Shown: piece by piece, positions 34,450 through 44,017 of the stretch
Numbering within the stretch: the stretch's first letter is position 1
Layout: the number at the start of each line of letters is the position of its first letter
From: Sternotherus odoratus
Taxonomy: Eukaryota > Chordata > Testudines > Kinosternidae
Assembly (NCBI GenBank): GCA_032164245.1
Contig: JAVMKO010000003.1
Span: forward strand, 138,249,259-138,313,258
Length of the DNA: 64,000 nt
Direction: 5' to 3'
The notes under the pieces: model-generated
What the model was told of the DNA's origin: nothing
What the model saw: the letters and a program-made list of their open reading frames with translations, nothing else
Databases searched by the model: none
Program-made: the position numbers and the translations under genes

Positions 34450-35560
34450 CCACTTTCCCATGGGCCTGCCCACTGTGCCAGAAGCTGGAAAGGGAGGGTG
34501 GTTGCTACTGCATCTGTATGCCCTTTCAGGATCGCCATTCAGAAGCGACTGGATCTGTCGGGTTTAAGATTGCTTTGTGCCAGAGAGGAGTGTGTAAAGC
34601 AGACCGAGCGATGTGGAGAACTGGCCATAATATGAAATATAATCTCAAAAAGGCTTTATTAAAATAATTAATAGAAAAAATGCAGCTAAGGGAATTCTAC
34701 TACAAAGAATCTAAGATGGTGGGACTCTTTCATAAGAAGTGTTAGATATTTCTATTTGAAAAAAATATATCTAGCAATCCCAGAGGCCTCTGTGTTCTTT
34801 AATATCAACCAGAAGAGTAAGACAACTGCTACATATTAAAGAAGTCCCCGACATTCTGATTTTACCCTCTGTGTGGTTAAATTTATTTCTTTTCCTGGCA
34901 TCCCATTAAAAATCAATGGGAATTTTATTAAGCAAAACAACTGATGATAGAACATGGCCCTATTAAGCAAACAGAGTGTCTTCTTGGGAGACTTTTGTTC
35001 TATTTAGAAACCAAATCATTGTGGAGAATGTATGGGGAGCTTCACTAATGGGTTACAGAGGGGAAGGAAGGAGGACATGCTGAGTTTTACTTTGACAGAT
35101 TTTCACAATAGAAATGAAAATATTCCTGACACGGAGATTGCAGAACTGCCCCACTCAGATGCAGTGCGCTGCCAGACTTCCAAATATGTAACATGCAATC
35201 AATTTAAGCTTACAAATAAAGCCTCTCTTTCCACTCTCTCTTCCCTTTGGTGTGTCAGAGAAGATAAATGAAAGAAGCAGTAAGAAGGGCAAACAACAGT
35301 AGCACCTAAAGCAGAGACTGCTTGTGTGGGGTGAGTCATAGTGCCAGCCAAGGGCAGAACCCATGGTTACAGGACAAAACACAGAAGTGAATGAAAGATC
35401 CGTTTGAAGGAGCAAATGAAAGACTCCAGTGACCTCTTGGTAGAAGGGAAAACTTCAAAGGGGATATAACAGTTAAAAGACACAGCCATCCTGCAGCAAG
35501 GGTTGCTGTTGTACTTGGTGCTAACACAATGAAACCAAGCAAGCTACACAGTGGCTGTGG
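34450..35560. other. Gene-free stretch
   Basis: No classified repeat or exon recognised. Confidence 0.5.
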
Positions 35561-35565
35561 ATGGG

Positions 35566-35878
35566 AGAGTTTTTCCCACCAGGCACTGGAAAATGTGGAA
35601 TAGGCTAATTTTGGCAGTTTGGCTTTAGCTGTAGAATTCATCTTAAAATCTCCATGTGAAGAAAGTACAGAAATGTAGGCAGGACTCATGACAAGCTTAG
35701 GAAACTTCAGGCACATGTTTTATTTTCATGTTTTCTTCAGTGACTTCTTTTCAAGAACATTTCAAGAAAATTCAGCCATTCAAGAAATGTTCTCATCGTG
35801 CCCCTTTGGAAACATTAAACATCACCTGAGGTAGGACAGAAAATAAATGTAAGGAAGTTGGAGCCTGTGAAGTGGGGC
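35566..35878 (+). repeat. Diverged repeat pair, copy B
   Basis: Second copy of the unit at 32371-32652, about 30 bp longer because of additional sequence around AAGAACATTTCAAGAAAATT. Ends at TGTGAAGTGGGG like copy A. Family unrecognised. Confidence 0.75.
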
Positions 35879-35995
35879 ATTTAAATACAACCTTGCTGAA
35901 TGCCATGAGTACTGGATGTTTTATATGGAAAACACCAGAAAGGGAAAAAATGGGCTAATTGCGAGGTTGATGCATTCTGATGTTTTTCCTCAGCT

Positions 35996-36149
35996 GGGGC
36001 TCAATTCTGCAGTTTGCTGAACACTTGATCTAGCATAAATATTTAAGCATATGCTTAATTTGAAGCGTAAGTAGTCCAATTGGCTTCAGTGAGATGACCC
36101 TGTGCTTAAAGTTAGGCAAGTGGATAAATGTTTTGCTGGATTGGGGCCA
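35996..36149. mobile_element. Palindromic repeat (CACTTAAGCA family), copy 3
   Basis: GGGGCTCAATTCTGCAGTTT, ATTTAAGCATATGCTTAATT, GTAGTCCAATTGGCTTCAGT, GTGCTTAAAGTTAGGCA and TTTTGCTGGATTGGGGCC in the mirrored order of copy 1. Confidence 0.65.
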
Positions 36150-36279
36150 GAATGCTCAGCATTTTGCCTGCTTGAACCCCTGAATTCCAAGGATTTGAGA
36201 GCAAGTGAATCAAAGCACTTCAATGAACAAAGGCTTTGCTCTTTAATCTGTCTTTAGTTGGAAATAGATAAGGCTCCAA

Positions 36280-37075
36280 ATGGAATCGACTTCAAGACTA
36301 GATTACACATTAAGATAAGCATAACATGATAAAGACCAACCAAGACAGCTTCTGTAAGGGTAAATTGTGCCTCTGTAACCTGCAAGAATTATTTGAAGGA
36401 GTGAATAAAGTAATGGATAGAGTGAACTTTGTGGACACAAAGCCTTTTGTCATGGCCCCTTATAAGAGACCTTGAAGGAAAAGAAATACATTCTGTTGTG
36501 AATCAAAAGCCATAGGAAACAAACAGTTGATTTTTAGTATTGAGAAGAATTGGCAATAGGGTTACCTATGGAATTAGTATGGGACCATACGTATTAATAA
36601 CTGGAAACAAATATGGTAATGATGAAACCGCCTAAAGCTTAAATGTAGTAAAACTTAAGGATGATTGCTACAAACTCCAAAAAGGTGAAGGTCCAACAAA
36701 ATCTATGTCCATCCATCTTAACAGCAAATCTAGTGCAAAATTGCACATTAGAAAACAAACTTCTCAGTGTGCTAGTGGATTCTGATTTAGCATGGTTCCC
36801 TCAGGAACTAGATAAGGATCACTGTAGATATGAAAGTGCAATGAAAATGCCTGTCCAAAACAAATAAGCAAAGATGACTTGAATGCATTAAATATTTTAC
36901 ATAATTAATACTTCCCAAATAATAACTATTTCATAGAAAACTAGGATAAATCTTGACCAAACGTACTTTGTTCAGAGCTGGTTGTCTCAACATAGGACTG
37001 ACTGAGGAGAAATTGAAAACGTAAAAGGTTCAAGATCTATAGGGGATGGCTCAACTAATGAGAAAAAAAATGAGC
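36280..37075 (+). pseudogene. Decayed CR1-like LINE reverse-transcriptase region
   Basis: GCTTCTGTAAGGGTAAATTG, GTGCCTCTGTAACCTGCAAG, TGGATAGAGTGAACTTTGTGG and CAAAGCCTTTTGTCATGGCC align in order with the CR1 stretch encoding GFxKGxSCLTNL and the KAFD-type catalytic block. Later TTGTTCAGAGCTGGTTGTCT and GGGATGGCTCAAC fit the same family. Frame is lost in many places. Confidence 0.6.
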
Positions 37076-37820
37076 CTCCTCATTAAACATTGGATTTGAC
37101 ACAGAAATAAGATGCTAATGACTACTTGTTTGCCTTGCTGATTATGTATTTGTACTTGTAAATGGACAGGAATAAATGTTATGTACTTCAGCCTATTCAC
37201 TCACAGTCACTGATTATATGTTATTAAAATAGCTGTAGTAGCATTAAGATTGATTATACTTGTTCGTAGGCAGCAGATGTAATTTTACAAATGCCAACTA
37301 GTGATTCTCGTGAGAGTTGTGCTATGATCCTAGAAATAGTGCTGGCTTATTTCAATTAGCTGCATATGCATGTGTAATTTCTCTTACATGCTTGCTTAAA
37401 ATTTCTCTATTTAACTGACTGATCATCTGTTTCCATTTTCAAAACACAGACAACACCCATCCACCCATTATTGTAACATATGCCCATGTTCTATTCAGAT
37501 GAGTTTTTCACTCATAGTACGGGACTGATAAATGCAAAAAGTCATGTACTCCAACTAAAGTGTTACTCGTAAGTTGATTTGTCTTTGTCGCAAATAAACA
37601 ACTCTGTACTTTTGGTGGGCATCATGCTCTCAAGAGGCAATCTTAGGTCAGTTTCCTTTCTTTTTGCACAGACACAGGTTGCCTGGTTCAAGATTAGCCA
37701 CAGCAATCGCTTTATATTTTACAAGACCTAGACATACTGGGCTGAATCCGGATTGCCTTACACACACAAGAAGTTGTCTTGACTTCTGAATTTAGACCAT
37801 TATTTATTTACTGTATACTG

Positions 37821-37859
37821 AGCTGTATCAAGCTAATGTGGTATTAGCTTGATACAGCT
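37821..37859. repeat. Perfect 17-bp-arm hairpin
   Basis: AGCTGTATCAAGCTAAT (37821-37837) and its exact reverse complement (37843-37859) around a 5-nt loop GTGGT. It lies just before a decayed LINE. Confidence 0.95.
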
Positions 37860-37884
37860 AATACAACATGAGAATTGAGAGAGC

Positions 37885-38790
37885 AGGGTTGGGACAAGCC
37901 AGTGTGTTGAGTCTACTTCTCTTCAACCTAGTTATGGGGTTACATAATAGGGGAACCAAGCCTGTAGGGAGACAGAGGAAATGAATGCATGCTGGTAATC
38001 TGGCCCTTTAGAATGACAGAAAAGAGAAACTGGTAAACATGGTAAGGTGGACATCTGTGTTTGAAGACCGTGGTTGAAGGTTGAAGGAGGAAAAACCAAA
38101 GTCATGCAAGTAGGAAGAGTGGTAGAAGCGATGCTGATTGAAGTTTCAGGAGACAAAAGCTGAATCAGAAGATTGAATCTGCCTGCTTTGGAATGGCACT
38201 TAGACCATTGGTGAGAGTCCTGGAGAGTTGAAAAGAAGAACACATTGTGCATGGGCAGCAATGAAAAAGGTTCCAGGCATAAAGTGGGACAACAATTAAA
38301 TAACCAGCTGAAAGGAAAAGCGTATGATGCATGTGTCTGTCCCTGACTGTCATATGGTTTGGAAATGGAGGGTCTTATAGGGATGGAAGAGAAGAAGATC
38401 CAGGTAGTAGAAAATAATATACTGAGGAGAATGGCAGGCAAGCAGAGTGCTCATGGAAGAAATTAGGAGGTAGATGAATTTTGGGCTTTCAGAGATAGAG
38501 AGGCTGAAGACCTCATGTTTGATGTGGGCTGGGTATGTGAAAATAATGGGAGAAGAACCACTAGCAAAGTAAGCATGGGAGGAAGAGGACAGCAAGAAAG
38601 GACATGGAAGACCAAGGATACAATGGAAAGACTTTGTCAAGAGAAGTTTGACAAGAAAAAGACTGGAATTCCTAGACCTACCTGTGCAATGGACCCAAAA
38701 GAGTTGCAAAGAATTGTGGGCACTTCTGACCCTATGTAAAGAGGAAAAGGAGTTGAAGAGAAGGGATTTCTTTATATCTTTTACATTAGA
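37885..38790 (+). pseudogene. Decayed RTE-like LINE reverse transcriptase, C-terminal half
   Basis: Translated fragments in + frames include LLFNLVMG, GLKVEGGKTKVMQVG, then IQVVENNILRRMAG and DVGWVCENNGRRTTSK followed by GRGQQERTWKTKDTMERLCQE. These are the order and spacing of the RT palm, thumb and C-terminal region of RTE/Jockey-type elements (consensus ..LRRMLG..., ..GHVMR..., RGRPKTRW). Frameshifts and stops are numerous. The long minus-strand frames here (209 and 169 aa) are antisense shadows. The clade is uncertain. Confidence 0.65.
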
Positions 38791-38934
38791 GACTAACATA
38801 CAGAAAAGTTGCTCTAGTGTCCTTAGTTTCACATGGGACCAGATTCTGCCACCCAACTGAGTAATGTCTAGCGTGGCAAGTAATCCCCCTGCTTTCACTT
38901 GGACTGCTTGTGGAGTAAGGAGATAACCTAGCAT

Positions 38935-39215
38935 GATAAACAGCGTTGCCAACTCTTGTGATTTTATCACAAATCTCATGATATTTGTTTTCTTTCTTAA
39001 AGCCCCAGCAGCTGGAATAAGGGGATTTCATGAGACTTTCACCTTTCATTTAGAAATGAAGTAAGTTTCTAGCTCTCATCATTGTTGAGAAAAGCTTGGA
39101 CAGGTGAAGCACATCAGCCCCAAAGTTTCCCCACATTTATTGTTTTTTAAAATTAATAATTTAAGACATTCTCATGATTTTGGCCTACCTCCTGATTTTT
39201 GAACGTTTGCAATAG
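38935..39215. repeat. Interspersed repeat (GTTGCCAACTCTTGTGATTT type)
   Basis: GCGTTGCCAACTCTTGTGAT, ATCACAAATCTCATGATA, TTCTTAAAGCCCCAGCAGC and terminal TCATGATTTTGGCC, CTCCTGATTTTTGAACG. A shorter related piece (GACAGCTCTCATGATTTTGA) is at about 17860. Probably a MITE; superfamily unknown. Confidence 0.45.
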
Positions 39216-39224
39216 GCTATACAG

Positions 39225-40455
39225 AATCACGGAGGGAGAATCTAGTCTTGTACTACCATTAAGTAGCTGCTTATAGAACTCTGACTCCCTGAAAGAAACT
39301 GAAGGAGCAAAACCTAGTTGGGGGCTAAAACAACAACAGTAATACTATACAGGGACAAAGCTGGCTCCCATTACAGAAGTAGGCAGTCTGCTGACTACAC
39401 TAGCTGGTGATTCCCCGCTTGTGTGCTTAGGTCAGTGTTGTAACCCCTCTGTGCTACCAGAGCAGTCCAAAGGGGTCTTACCAATGGCACACATTTGGCC
39501 CTATATGTGCTAATATATTAGCTTACATATGTCAAATTTTATCTATCTTTCTAAGTTCTAGCTGGTTCCTCTGAAATGCAAAAGCTAGAACCCAGTTCCC
39601 CAACACCCTTTGTGAACTAAATATGCTCATTAAAGATCCAACTTGTTTTGGTGCCCCAACATGCCTTTCTGACAGACCTCAAACTCCCAGTGAATTCAAG
39701 AGGAGTTTTAGATGCACAAAGGTGAAGGATCAAGCCTACCTCTGCAGAGGACACACTGAAAGTGTAACTATTTTGCAATGATCTAAGAAATGTAGCAGCT
39801 GGACTACCAGGAATAATGGCTGAACAGAAGCAATATATCTTTTCTCAGTTGCTCTTAACCAAAATATCAGAAACCCAACAAGTTTATTATGATGAACTTT
39901 AATCATGGAGCTGCTACTGGTGCCTCAATGCTAAAAGGTGGTTTTGGGTGAGGCAATCTAAACAGCATCTCTAAATCAGTGCGCAATCCAGCAGTCATTC
40001 CATAGACTCTCCATTTCCCTCTGATTTGTTGTTTTGCCTTTGGCTCTGCACCAGAATGAGACAGGTAGCTTGATACATGGTTGTCAGTGGCTGCAGCAGC
40101 TTTCCATCTCCCTCCCACACGCGAACAAGGTATATTGTTGAATCTTTCAATTTTTTAAAGCAATCTTGTCCATAGCTGTAAGAGACTAAATTAAACCTCT
40201 CTTTAACCTGCTTTTCCTGGCTGGTGCCATCCTAGCTAGTAATCCATCACCAGAGGAATGTCAGCCTTGTGATCCATTGCTCAAAAGGGGCGCCAACCAA
40301 GAAGCAGGAGCATGGGAGATCCAGCCATTTAAAATTTATTATTATAAAACTTCTAAAAATAAAAATAACCTTATGGTTTATGGAGTGGGAAGAAGTGGGT
40401 TAGAAAGTTTATGAAGTCTCAAAGGTCAACCAAAGGCTTTAAATAATTGGATTCT
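39225..40455. other. Gene-free stretch
   Basis: Nothing classified. Confidence 0.5.
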
Positions 40456-40559
40456 AGCAAGTCCAGCTTTCTTTCACAGGGGAGTTCTCTAGTTCTTGAA
40501 TCAGGATAAGAGCAGAATCTTTTTTCCCCTTCGCTCCCAGAGAAGCAAAGCAAGGAATC

Positions 40560-41043
40560 CACTCAAGCCTTGGATTCTTAGCCAGCCAAGTGGACATTTG
40601 CCCCTCCTTGCTGATACACCCTTCACTCCAAGACTCTACCTCCCAGTCCTCATCCCTCTGCTGCTGCCTCACTCCCTTTGTTCTCCATTCTTCCTTCCCC
40701 TCTTTCCTCCCTCAATCTTCAAATACTTCCATTCTCCTATTAACTTATCTCCTTTGTCTTGCGCTCTCTCTTACCCACACAAAACCAGAACTACCTCAAA
40801 AACAAACCCATTCATCACACCAAAGATTTTGCTAACACATTGAAACCCTTTCCCTCACATCCTTCATCTGTTTTTATCTATTTAGATTCTAAGCCCTTTC
40901 AGGACAGGGGCTGCCATATTTATTTCTACGGCCAATCGTGGATTACACCAGCACAACAGAGTCCCAGTGTTGAATGAGGCATCTGAGTGCTACTAAAATG
41001 CAAATGATAAGTATTGATTATAATAATAACCCCATTAAGGGCA
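40560..41043 (+). mobile_element. L2 LINE 3' end (interrupting MITE follows)
   Basis: The C/T-rich, G-poor sequence at 40600-40860 has the texture of the L2 ORF2 end. It is followed by TTTAGATTCTAAGCCCTTTC, AGGACAGGGGCTGCC, ACACCAGCACAACAGAGTCC and a TTATAATAATAA-type tail, the L2 3' UTR layout. Diverged, with stops. Confidence 0.65.
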
Positions 41044-41050
41044 ATAGAAG

Positions 41051-41175
41051 TAGGGTAACCAGATGTCCCGATTTTATAGGGACAGTCCCAATTTTGGGGT
41101 CTTTTTCTTATATAGGCTCCTCTTATATACACACACACAGTCTGGATTTTTCACATTTGCTGTCTGGTCACCCTA
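41051..41175. mobile_element. 125-bp hAT MITE with perfect 8-bp target duplication
   Basis: Flanked by AATAGAAG at 41043-41050 and 41176-41183. Inverted ends: TAGGGTAACCAGATGTCCCG at left, TAGGGTGACCAGACAGC on the opposite strand at right. Interior TTTTATAGGGACAGTCCC and GTCTTTTTCTTATATAGGC are typical of a family I know from turtles. Non-coding. Confidence 0.92.
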
Positions 41176-41819
41176 AATAGAAGTCACAATATTGCAGCCT
41201 CCTATGGCAAGCTATAGACTATGCCTATATTTGTGCCTAGCACTCCTGTAAAGTACTTTAATTTTTTGGTTTGCCACATTCAGTACCAGTATCTTAGTCT
41301 CTCTAAATGGGATAACATGATAAGCAAAGGGCAAAATTTCAGTCTCAGTTCTTCTTGGCTTATGTTATTTTAACCGAGTTTTGTGTGTGATATACAATGT
41401 TCTGGAGTGCTTTCATGGAAAGAAAAACGTCAGAGGCCTTACATGGCAGGGGGAATTTTTATAAATGTTAAACAGCTCCGAGCTGCTCTGTATTACCATA
41501 TTTTTTTTAAATGTATAAAGTTTCACAGCTCCTGGAGTGCCAAGGATGGGTTTTTTGATTAACTTTGTATTAGATTTTGTGAAGTAACAACAGTACATTA
41601 TCTCACTTATATTAATATAACACGCCATGGCTATGCAAGACATCTCTGAATTAATGCAACATATTCTAACATCTGAGGGACTGCAGCATGGGCTGAGGGA
41701 CTGCAGCAGAATGGAGAAAAAGGGACAGAGATTTAGGGCCAAATTTGGCTATCATTTGCACCCAGGCGAGCCCATTATTGCTTCCTCTTTCCTCTCTTCT
41801 GGCTTCATCCCCTTAACAT

Positions 41820-42548
41820 ACACACAACCTCCAGTATTCCCCTTTCATTAAAAGAATGAATCTCCAGCTCTATCTTCTTTCCCTCACTTCAAAGCTCATT
41901 GAACAGGCTATTTATAACCATTACGGTGACTTCCTACCCTGAAGTCCCTTCATGCAATGGTTTTCCTTCTGCGGAAACCGCTCTCGCCCAGTGGCATTAG
42001 AACAGTTTGTATAGTGCGGGGTGCTGAAAGCCATTGAACAAGACTGTAAACCCTGATAGGATGGAACCCACTTCAAGCCAAGGGGACGCTGTCGCATCTC
42101 AGAACTCCTAGTTCCAGCACCCCTGTTCTCATCTGCTTCCAAACAACTTCTTCCTGCCTAGGTCTCAGGGCCTCTACTCCACGCTCATGTCCCCTCACAC
42201 CTTTTGGAGCCTTTACTATAATTGACTATCCCCTGCTCCTTGACACAATGTTTGTTTGTTTTTTGTCCCTACACTCTCTTGATTCTCCTCCTTCTAACTC
42301 TTCAACTGCATTTCCAATAGCCTGGTTTATAATCCATCTAATAGTCTCATACTTAGGCATATGGATGCTGGCAGTGATTGTCACTTTCTCAACATATCCC
42401 TCCTCCTCACCTCTCCCTGTTGGTTGGAGTCCCATCAGGCTCTGTCCTTTATCCACTCTTCTTCTTCACTAACTTACCCCTCAGTAATCTCAGCTGTTCA
42501 CAAAGATTCAATTGCCATCTCTATACTGGTGACCACCCCACATCTTTC
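41820..42548 (+). pseudogene. Decayed L2 LINE reverse-transcriptase region
   Basis: C/T-rich coding texture with TTTCCCTCACTTCAAAGCTC ATTGAACAGGC (SSKLIE), CTATAATTGACTATCCCCTG (the FDTVDH-type block), GGAGTCCCATCAGGCTCTGTC (GVPQGS block) and TACTGGTGACCACCCCAC (the YADD block, mutated). The order is that of L2 RT. It ends abruptly at the hAT element starting at 42549. Confidence 0.7.
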
Positions 42549-42869
42549 TAACAGTCAGCTATTAATCGTGTGATTAATCGTACTGTTAAATAATAATATA
42601 ATACCACTTATTTAAAGATTTTTGGATGTTTTCTACATTTTCAAATATACTGATTTAAATTATGGCACAGAAGACAAAGTATACACTGCTCACTTTATTT
42701 TTTATTACAAATATTTGTAGTTTTCAATTCACCTAATACAAGTACTGTAATGCAATATCTTTATCATAAAAGTTGATTTACAAAAGTAGAATTATGTACC
42801 AAAAAACCCCACCCTGTGTTCAAAAATAAAACAATTTAAAACTTTAGAGCCTACAAGTCCAATCAGTAC

Positions 42870-43617
42870 TACTTCTTGTTCAGCCAATCATTCAGATAAA
42901 GAAAGTTTTTTACATTGATGGGAGATAATGCTGCCAACTTCTTAATTACAATGTCACCTGAAAGTGAGAACACTGGCACTGTTGATGTCACCTGAAAGTC
43001 AATTGATGAAAGTCAACTTTCAGTTGATGTCACCTGAAAGTCTTAATTACAATGTCACCTGAAAGTGAGAACACTGGCACTGTTGTAGCTGGGGTCGAAA
43101 GATATTTACATGCCAGGTGCTCTAAAGAGTCCTTTGACCCTTAATTCTTCAGCCACCATTCCAGAGGACATGCATCCATGCTGATGATGGATTATGCTCG
43201 ATAATGATCCAAAGCAGTGCAGACTGACGCATGTTCATTTTCATCATCTGAGTTGGATACCACCAGCAGAAGGTTGATTTACCTTTTTAGTGGTTTGGGT
43301 TCTGTCGTTTCTGCATTACAGCGTTGCTTTTTTAAGACTTCCGAAAGCATGCTCCACACCTCATCTCTCTCAGATTTTGGAAGGCACTTCAGATGCTTAA
43401 ATCTTTGGTGGAATGCTGTAGCTATTTTTAGAAATTTCACATTGGTAGCTTCTTTGCCTTTTGTCAAATTTGCAGTAAAGGTGTTCTTAAAATGAACAAC
43501 ATACGCTGAGTCATCATCCAAGACACTATAACATGAAATATATGGCAGAATGCAGGTAAAATACAGAGCAGGAGACATACAATTCTCCCCCAAGGAGTTC
43601 AGTCGCAAATTTAGTTA
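42870..43617 (-). pseudogene. hAT transposase remnant (ZBED-like C-terminal half)
   Basis: Minus-strand translation at 43279-43608 contains HFKNTFTANLTKGKEATNVK, FLKIATAFHQRFKHLKCLPK and SERDEVWSMLSEVLKKQ, the part of hAT transposases leading into the C-terminal dimerisation (hATC) domain. Farther along the minus strand (42890-43260) the SDSDDENEH-like stretch, DACPLEW-like block and hATC end are recognisable but disrupted. A 44-bp duplication at 42941-42984/43042-43085 lies in the hATC coding part. The catalytic N-terminal half is missing, so no activity is expected. Confidence 0.8.
42941..43085. repeat. 44-bp duplication with palindromic spacer inside the hAT element
   Basis: CTTAATTACAATGTCACCTG through CACTGGCACTGTTG occurs at 42941-42984 and again at 43042-43085. 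The spacer has two further GATGTCACCTGAAAGTC blocks and a small palindrome (TGAAAGTCAACTTTCA at about 43007-43022). It looks like a templated rearrangement. Confidence 0.9.
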
Positions 43618-44017
43618 ACATATTTTTTTAATGCGCATCATCAGCATGGAAGCAAGTTTTACATCGTTTTGTTTTTAAGTGCAGTTATGTAACAAAAACA
43701 CCCTACATTTGGAGTTACACTTTTATGATAAAGAGATTGCACTACAATACTTGTATGAGGTGAATTGAAAAATACTTTATCATTTTTAAGTGCAAATATT
43801 TGTAGGCAAAAATAATATAAAGCAAGTGCTGTACATTTTGTATTGGGTGTTGTAATTGAAATCGGTATATTGAAAATTTAGAAAAAACAAAAATATTTAA
43901 TAAATTTTAGTTGGCATTCTATTGTTTAATAGTGTGACTAATCACTATTAATTTTTTTAATCATGATTAATTTTTGAGTTAACCGCATGAGTTAACTGCG
44001 ATTAATCAGCAGCCCTA

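Larger units (their letters stand above)
42549..44017 (-). mobile_element. hAT transposon, ZBED-like, decayed and internally deleted
   Basis: The ends are rich in ATTAATCG and GTTAACTGCGATTAATC motifs. The right end read outward is TAGGGCTGCTGATTAATCGC; the left end TAACAGTCAGCTATTAATCG is a mutated version. Subterminal sequences are inverted copies of each other (ACAAATATTTGTAG, AAGTACTGTAATGCAATATC at left versus ACTACAATACTTGTATGAGG at right). Transposase coding sequence lies on the minus strand. The 8-bp target duplication is no longer clear. Confidence 0.85.

Noticed and set aside
37932..38979. Minus-strand frames of 169 and 209 aa.
   Set aside because: They are antisense to the decayed RTE-like reverse transcriptase on the + strand and show no domain of their own.
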